A stretch of 64,000 nt of DNA. Source: JADGGV01 sp035715725 (lineage in GTDB: Bacteria > Gemmatimonadota > Gemmatimonadetes > Longimicrobiales > RSA9). Shown in pieces: positions 60,504 through 64,000 of the stretch (the stretch's first letter is position 1; each line of letters starts with the position of its first letter). The stretch is from assembly GCA_035715725.1 (NCBI GenBank), contig DASTKT010000223.1, forward strand, positions 38,305 through 102,304, read 5' to 3'. The translations under genes were made by a program, and so were the position numbers. The notes under the pieces are model-generated. The model did no database searches. It was given only the letters and a program-made list of their open reading frames with translations, and was not told the DNA's origin.

Positions 60504-60887
60504 CTACGCCGCCACGTCCCTCCCCAGGAACCGCTCCACCACCTCCAGCACCCGGCGCGGCGCCACCGGCTTCGTCAGATAGCCGTCGAAGCCCACCTCC
60601 CACGCCCGCCGGCGGTCCTCGTCGAACGCGTGCGCCGTCAGCGCCACCACCGGGATCCCGGCGGTGATCGGGTTGTCCTTCAGCCGCGCCGTCGCCTCGA
60701 ACCCGTCCATCCGCGGCAGCGAGATGTCCATCAGCACGAGGTCCGGCAGGCACAGCGATACCAGGGCGATCCCGCTCTCGGCGTCCTCGGCCTGGACCAC
60801 CTCGTACCCGCTGTGCTCCAGAAGGATGGAGTAGATCCGCCGGTTGTCCGGATTGTCCTCCACCATCACGATGGTTTTCCGTGCCAT
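60504..60887 (-). CDS. single-domain response regulator
   Basis: A 127-residue receiver-only protein. The phospho-acceptor is Asp54 (VLMDISLPRMDG), with Glu10/Asp11 for Mg2+, Thr84 (ALTAHAF) and Lys106 (LTKPVAP). It lacks an output domain and has the stretch VMVEDNPDNRRIYSILLEHS seen in receiver proteins linked to hybrid histidine kinases (DivK-like). No kinase lies nearby, so the partner is elsewhere. GGAGGG precedes ATG 60887. The upstream region carries nested inverted repeats (60974-61006). Confidence 0.92.
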   Translation of the reverse strand: MARKTIVMVEDNPDNRRIYSILLEHSGYEVVQAEDAESGIALVSLCLPDLVLMDISLPRMDGFEATARLKDNPITAGIPVVALTAHAFDEDRRRAWEVGFDGYLTKPVAPRRVLEVVERFLGRDVAA

Positions 60888-61212
60888 ATGCCCTCCGGCG
60901 CCGCGCCGCACCACGCGCCGCGCAGATGCCCACCCGAGTCCCGGCCCCGATCGCCAGCTCCCCCGCCGCCGAACCGGACCGTTCCGTCCGGAACGTTGCA
61001 CGTTCCGGGCCGTAACTCACGCAACGAGAGAGGCTTGGACGGGCCACGGCGCCGCCGTGCGCCGCGGTCGCATTCGGACCCGGACCCGGTCGCGGACCCG
61101 GCGATTCGGCCCGCGGGGCAGGGTTGTTGCCCTAATTTTCTAAGGCGACTTGCGCTGCGTCCCGAAGAATGATAAGCTTCGTGCCGACCGTAACCGATGA
61201 CAGAAAGACGAA
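60888..61212. other. 325-base divergent control region
   Basis: Gap between the response-regulator and lrp genes, which run apart. It holds the CGTTCC/GGAACG cluster at 60974-61006 and, nearer lrp, an AT-richer stretch (TAATTTTCTAAGG at 61132-61144) with a TTGCGC at 61150-61155. I cannot assign a convincing -10 to either gene. No coding frame seen. Confidence 0.5.
60974..61006. promoter_or_regulatory. nested inverted repeats CCGGAC/GTCCGG and CGTTCC/GGAACG
   Basis: Three overlapping palindromes: CCGGAC-CGTTCC-GTCCGG (60974-60991), CGTTCC-GTCC-GGAACG (60980-60995) and GGAACG-TTGCA-CGTTCC (60990-61006). The motif CGTTCC/GGAACG therefore occurs three times in 27 bases. The cluster sits about 90-120 bases upstream of the response-regulator ATG and looks like a cooperative regulator binding site. 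Confidence 0.5.
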
Positions 61213-61713
61213 ATGGGCACGATGCGCGGGATCACGCTGGACGAGACGGACCTCCGGCTGCTGGAGCTGTTGCAGGAGCACGGCCGGATCTCACAACACG
61301 ATCTGGCGCAGGCGGTGGGGCTGTCCTCGCCGGCGGTGGGGGAGCGGGTGCGGAAGCTGGAGGAGCGGGGTGTGATCCAGGGGTACTCGGCGGTGCTGGA
61401 TCCGAAGAAGGTGGGGCGGGACGTGACGGCGTTCATCACGGTGGGGATCGACGGGTCGAAGTTCTACGGCGCGTTCATCGACGCGGCGAAGGAGTGCCCG
61501 GAGGTGCTGGAGTGCTTCGCGGTGACGGGGCAGGGGTCGCATCTGCTGAAGGTGCGGACGGAGAACACGACGTCGCTGGAGCGGCTGCTGGCGCAGATCC
61601 AGATGTGGCCGGGGGTGCACTGGACGCTGAGCAGCATCGTGCTGTCGACGGCGAAGGAGACGATGCGGCTGCCGTTGCTGGAGGACGGGGCCGAGGCGGA
61701 GCTGGGATCGTGA
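61213..61713 (+). CDS. Lrp/AsnC-family regulator
   Basis: A 166-residue leucine-responsive-type regulator. The helix-turn-helix is at about 10-60 (DETDLRLLELLQEHGRISQH, then DLAQAVGLSSPAVGERVRKL) and the ligand-binding RAM domain at about 70-150 (VTAFITVGIDGSKFYGAFID, then VTGQGSHLLKVRT). It stands 33 bases upstream of glutamine synthetase on the same strand, so it most likely controls that gene and itself according to an amino-acid signal. ATG 61213 is followed by a second in-frame ATG at 61222. Confidence 0.93.
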   Translation: MGTMRGITLDETDLRLLELLQEHGRISQHDLAQAVGLSSPAVGERVRKLEERGVIQGYSAVLDPKKVGRDVTAFITVGIDGSKFYGAFIDAAKECPEVLECFAVTGQGSHLLKVRTENTTSLERLLAQIQMWPGVHWTLSSIVLSTAKETMRLPLLEDGAEAELGS

Positions 61714-61746
61714 TGGAGAGGTTCACCATTTGACGGGGAATAGGCG

Positions 61747-63951
61747 ATGAAATCGGGAGCTCGCTACGACACGCTGAACGCGGCGCGGCCGCGTCCGCCG
61801 CATGCCGCCGACCATTCGTCCGCGGGCGGGGACCGGCGGCAGCGGCCGCAGAGCATCGACGAGCTGTTCGGGGAGGGGACGTTCGGGGTGGCGGCGATGC
61901 GGACGCGGCTGCCGAAGGAAGCGTACCGGGCGCTGCTGAACACGATCGAGAACGGCACGCCGCTGGACCCGTCGCTGGCGGAGGTGGTGGCGATGGCGAT
62001 GAAGGAGTGGGCGATCGAGAAGGGGGCGTCGCATTACACGCACTGGTTCCAGCCGCTGACGGGGCTGACGGCGGAGAAGCACGACTCGTTCGTGACGCCG
62101 AACGCGGGGGGTGGCGCGGTGGCGGAGTTCAGCGGGAGCGCGCTGATCCAGGGGGAGCCGGACGCGTCGTCGTTCCCGTCGGGCGGGCTGCGGGCGACGT
62201 TCGAGGCGCGGGGCTACACGGCGTGGGACCCGACGTCGCCGGCGTTCGTGATGAAGACGGGCGGCGGGGCGAGCTACCTGGCGATCCCGACGGCGTTCCT
62301 CTCGTGGACCGGGGAGGCGCTGGACAACAAGATCCCGCTGCTGCGGTCGATCGCGGCGCTGGACGCGCAGGCGCGGCGGGCGCTGCGGCTGTTCGAGGTG
62401 AGCGCGGTGCACGTGCGGGCCACGCTGGGGCCGGAGCAGGAGTTCTTCCTGATCGACGAGGAGTTCTACTTCCGGCGGCCGGACCTGGTGCTGACGGGGC
62501 GGACGCTGCTGGGCGCGAAGCCGCCGCGGGGGCAGGAGCTGGAGGACCACTACTTCGGCTCGATCCCGGACCGGGTGCTGCAGTGCATGACGGAGGTGGA
62601 GCGCGAGCTGTACCGGCTCGGCGTTCCGCTGAAGACGCGGCACAACGAGGTGGCGCCGGGGCAGTTCGAGATGGCGCCGATCTACGAGAACGCGAACCTG
62701 GCGGCGGACCATCAGCAGCTCACGATGACGACGCTGCGGAACGTGGCGCGCAAGTACGGGCTGGTGGCGCTGCTGCACGAGAAGCCGTTCGCGGGGGTGA
62801 ACGGCAGCGGCAAGCACCTGAACTGGTCGTTCGCGACGGAATCGGCGAACCTGCTGGAGCCGGGGGACAACCCGCACGACAACCTGCAGTTCCTGTTCTT
62901 CTGCACGGCGGTCGTCGTGGCGGTGGAGAAGCACCAGGACCTGATCCGGGCGTCGGTCGCGTACGCCGGGAACGACCACCGGCTGGGCGCGAACGAGGCG
63001 CCGCCGGCGATCATGTCCGTGTTCCTGGGCGACCAGCTCCTCGACATCTACGAGCAGATCGAGCGCTCGGGGAGCGCGACGTCGAGCAAGCAGGGCGGCT
63101 TCCTCGGGCTCGGCTCGCCGGTGCTGCCGGAGCTGCCGAAGCACGCCGGCGACCGCAACCGCACCTCGCCCTTCGCGTTCACGGGGAACAAGTTCGAGTT
63201 CCGCGCGCTGGGTGCGTCGCAGAGCATCTCGTTCCCGGCGACGGTGCTCAACACGATCGTGGCCGCGTCGATCGACGAGCTGGCCACGGCGCTCGAGCAG
63301 CGGCTGCGCGACGGGTCCACACTCGAGGATGCGGTCCGCCAGCTCATCCTCGAGCGGATGCCGGCGATCAAGCGCATCGTCTTCAACGGCGACAACTACA
63401 GCGAGGCGTGGCACCAGGAGGCGGAGCGCCGCGGCCTGCTCAACCTGAAGACGACGCTGGACGCGCTGCCGCGCCTGACGACGCCGGAGAACCTGGGCCT
63501 GTTCGAGAAGTACGGCGTGCTCTCGCCGCGCGAGCTGGAGTCCCGCGCCGAGGTGCTGTTCGACCAGTACTTCAAGACGGTGAACATCGAGGGCGAGACG
63601 ACGGCGGAGATCGCGCGCACGCAGGTGCTGCCGGCGGCGCTGCGCCACCTGGACGAGCTGGGCCGCATCGCGGAGCGCAACAAGCAGCTCGGCATCGACG
63701 GCGAGGGGACGCTGGATGCGCTGCGGGAGGTGAACGCCCTGGTGAACGAGCTGAGCCGCGCGCTGAACACGCTCGTCGACCAGAACGCCGAGCTGGGCGG
63801 TGAGAGCGTCCACTCCAAGGCGCACCACATGCGCGACCACATCGTCCCGGCGATGCGGCAGGTGCGGGACGTCGTGGACCGGCTGGAGAAGGTGCTGCCG
63901 GACGATCTGTGGCCGCTGCCGCGGTACCGGGACATGCTGTTCATCAAGTGA
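61747..63951 (+). CDS. glnN: glutamine synthetase type III
   Basis: A 734-residue GSIII enzyme making glutamine from glutamate, ammonia and ATP. GSIII is far longer than GSI and has its own signature: SFPSGGLRATFEARGYTAWD, ATLGPEQEFFLIDEEFY, TRHNEVAPGQFEMAPIYENA, HEKPFAGVNGSGKHLNWSFA and APPAIMSVFLGDQL are all present, as is the C-terminal region with SKAHHMRDHIVPAMRQVRD. These cover the metal- and ATP-binding residues. The first 30 residues are not conserved. ATG 61747 has GGGGAATAGG upstream. Likely paired with the upstream Lrp regulator. Confidence 0.96.
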   Translation: MKSGARYDTLNAARPRPPHAADHSSAGGDRRQRPQSIDELFGEGTFGVAAMRTRLPKEAYRALLNTIENGTPLDPSLAEVVAMAMKEWAIEKGASHYTHWFQPLTGLTAEKHDSFVTPNAGGGAVAEFSGSALIQGEPDASSFPSGGLRATFEARGYTAWDPTSPAFVMKTGGGASYLAIPTAFLSWTGEALDNKIPLLRSIAALDAQARRALRLFEVSAVHVRATLGPEQEFFLIDEEFYFRRPDLVLTGRTLLGAKPPRGQELEDHYFGSIPDRVLQCMTEVERELYRLGVPLKTRHNEVAPGQFEMAPIYENANLAADHQQLTMTTLRNVARKYGLVALLHEKPFAGVNGSGKHLNWSFATESANLLEPGDNPHDNLQFLFFCTAVVVAVEKHQDLIRASVAYAGNDHRLGANEAPPAIMSVFLGDQLLDIYEQIERSGSATSSKQGGFLGLGSPVLPELPKHAGDRNRTSPFAFTGNKFEFRALGASQSISFPATVLNTIVAASIDELATALEQRLRDGSTLEDAVRQLILERMPAIKRIVFNGDNYSEAWHQEAERRGLLNLKTTLDALPRLTTPENLGLFEKYGVLSPRELESRAEVLFDQYFKTVNIEGETTAEIARTQVLPAALRHLDELGRIAERNKQLGIDGEGTLDALREVNALVNELSRALNTLVDQNAELGGESVHSKAHHMRDHIVPAMRQVRDVVDRLEKVLPDDLWPLPRYRDMLFIK

Positions 63952-64000
63952 GGACGGGCGGGTAGGGGTAGGACGGGTACGGGTACGAGGCGGGAGCCGC

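Overview
This is 64 kb of very GC-rich (roughly 70% or more by eye), densely coded bacterial chromosome. It has no tRNA or rRNA gene, CRISPR array, insertion sequence or phage gene that I could recognise. Didermy is shown by a TonB-dependent receptor and several lipoproteins. The gene style suggests Gemmatimonadota or a neighbouring GC-rich phylum: TonB receptors with a carboxypeptidase-like N-terminal domain, DUF4097 'adhesin' proteins behind ECF sigma/anti-sigma pairs, FlgO-TPR proteins, erythromycin-esterase-like proteins and a type III glutamine synthetase. That placement is inference; no phylogenetic marker was compared.

Layout. 0.1-6.2 kb (minus): two TPR proteins, the elongasome transpeptidase PBP2, a CNNM/CorC-like protein and a small unknown. 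6.3-7.8 kb (plus): two overlapping alpha/beta hydrolases. 7.9-12.7 kb (minus): gamma-glutamyltranspeptidase, then an ECF sigma factor, its zinc anti-sigma factor and two DUF4097 envelope proteins. 13-19 kb: a beta-hydroxyacid dehydrogenase, an FtsH paralogue, a DUF3309 mini-protein, a TerC transporter behind a clear yybP-ykoY manganese riboswitch with overlapping terminator, a DUF2231 membrane protein and an SDR. 19.2-24.3 kb: PadR regulator, a second sigma/anti-sigma pair, a glycine-tailed cold-shock protein, IF-1, Rho lacking the N-terminal helical domain, and a 50-residue membrane protein. 24.5-30 kb: a homologue of the eukaryotic sphingolipid delta-4 desaturase, a secreted amidohydrolase, a GNAT enzyme with a truncated second GNAT behind it, and an erythromycin-esterase-like protein.

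30-37 kb: metallophosphoesterase, aldo/keto reductase and bacilliredoxin; then a second, compact sigma/anti-sigma/DUF4097 cassette joined by ATGA and GTGA overlaps; then a MATE exporter with a possible leader peptide. 37.5-45 kb: a FlgO-TPR protein, a drug-type ABC exporter divergent from a TetR regulator with a perfect inverted-repeat operator, a lipoprotein made of two copies of a two-cysteine domain, and the ABC-F factor EttA. 45-57.6 kb: CcdC-like and radical SAM/SPASM genes, aconitase with an extra linker and an ESFPASDPP-type tail, an operon of TonB receptor plus two beta-propeller lipoproteins, ArfB, and a sialidase-fold lipoprotein. 57.8-64 kb: a double zinc-ribbon protein coupled to RsmD, MarR, a DksA/TraR protein missing one zinc ligand, a receiver-only response regulator, and an Lrp regulator upstream of glutamine synthetase III.

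The recurring themes are envelope-stress signalling and translation or RNA-level control. The strongest second-look items are the duplicated sigma/anti-sigma/DUF4097 cassette, the sphingolipid-type desaturase, the manganese switch on terC, the duplicated-domain lipoprotein, and several non-coding repeats between convergent genes. Because of the GC content almost every gene carries long open antisense frames; these were treated as shadows.
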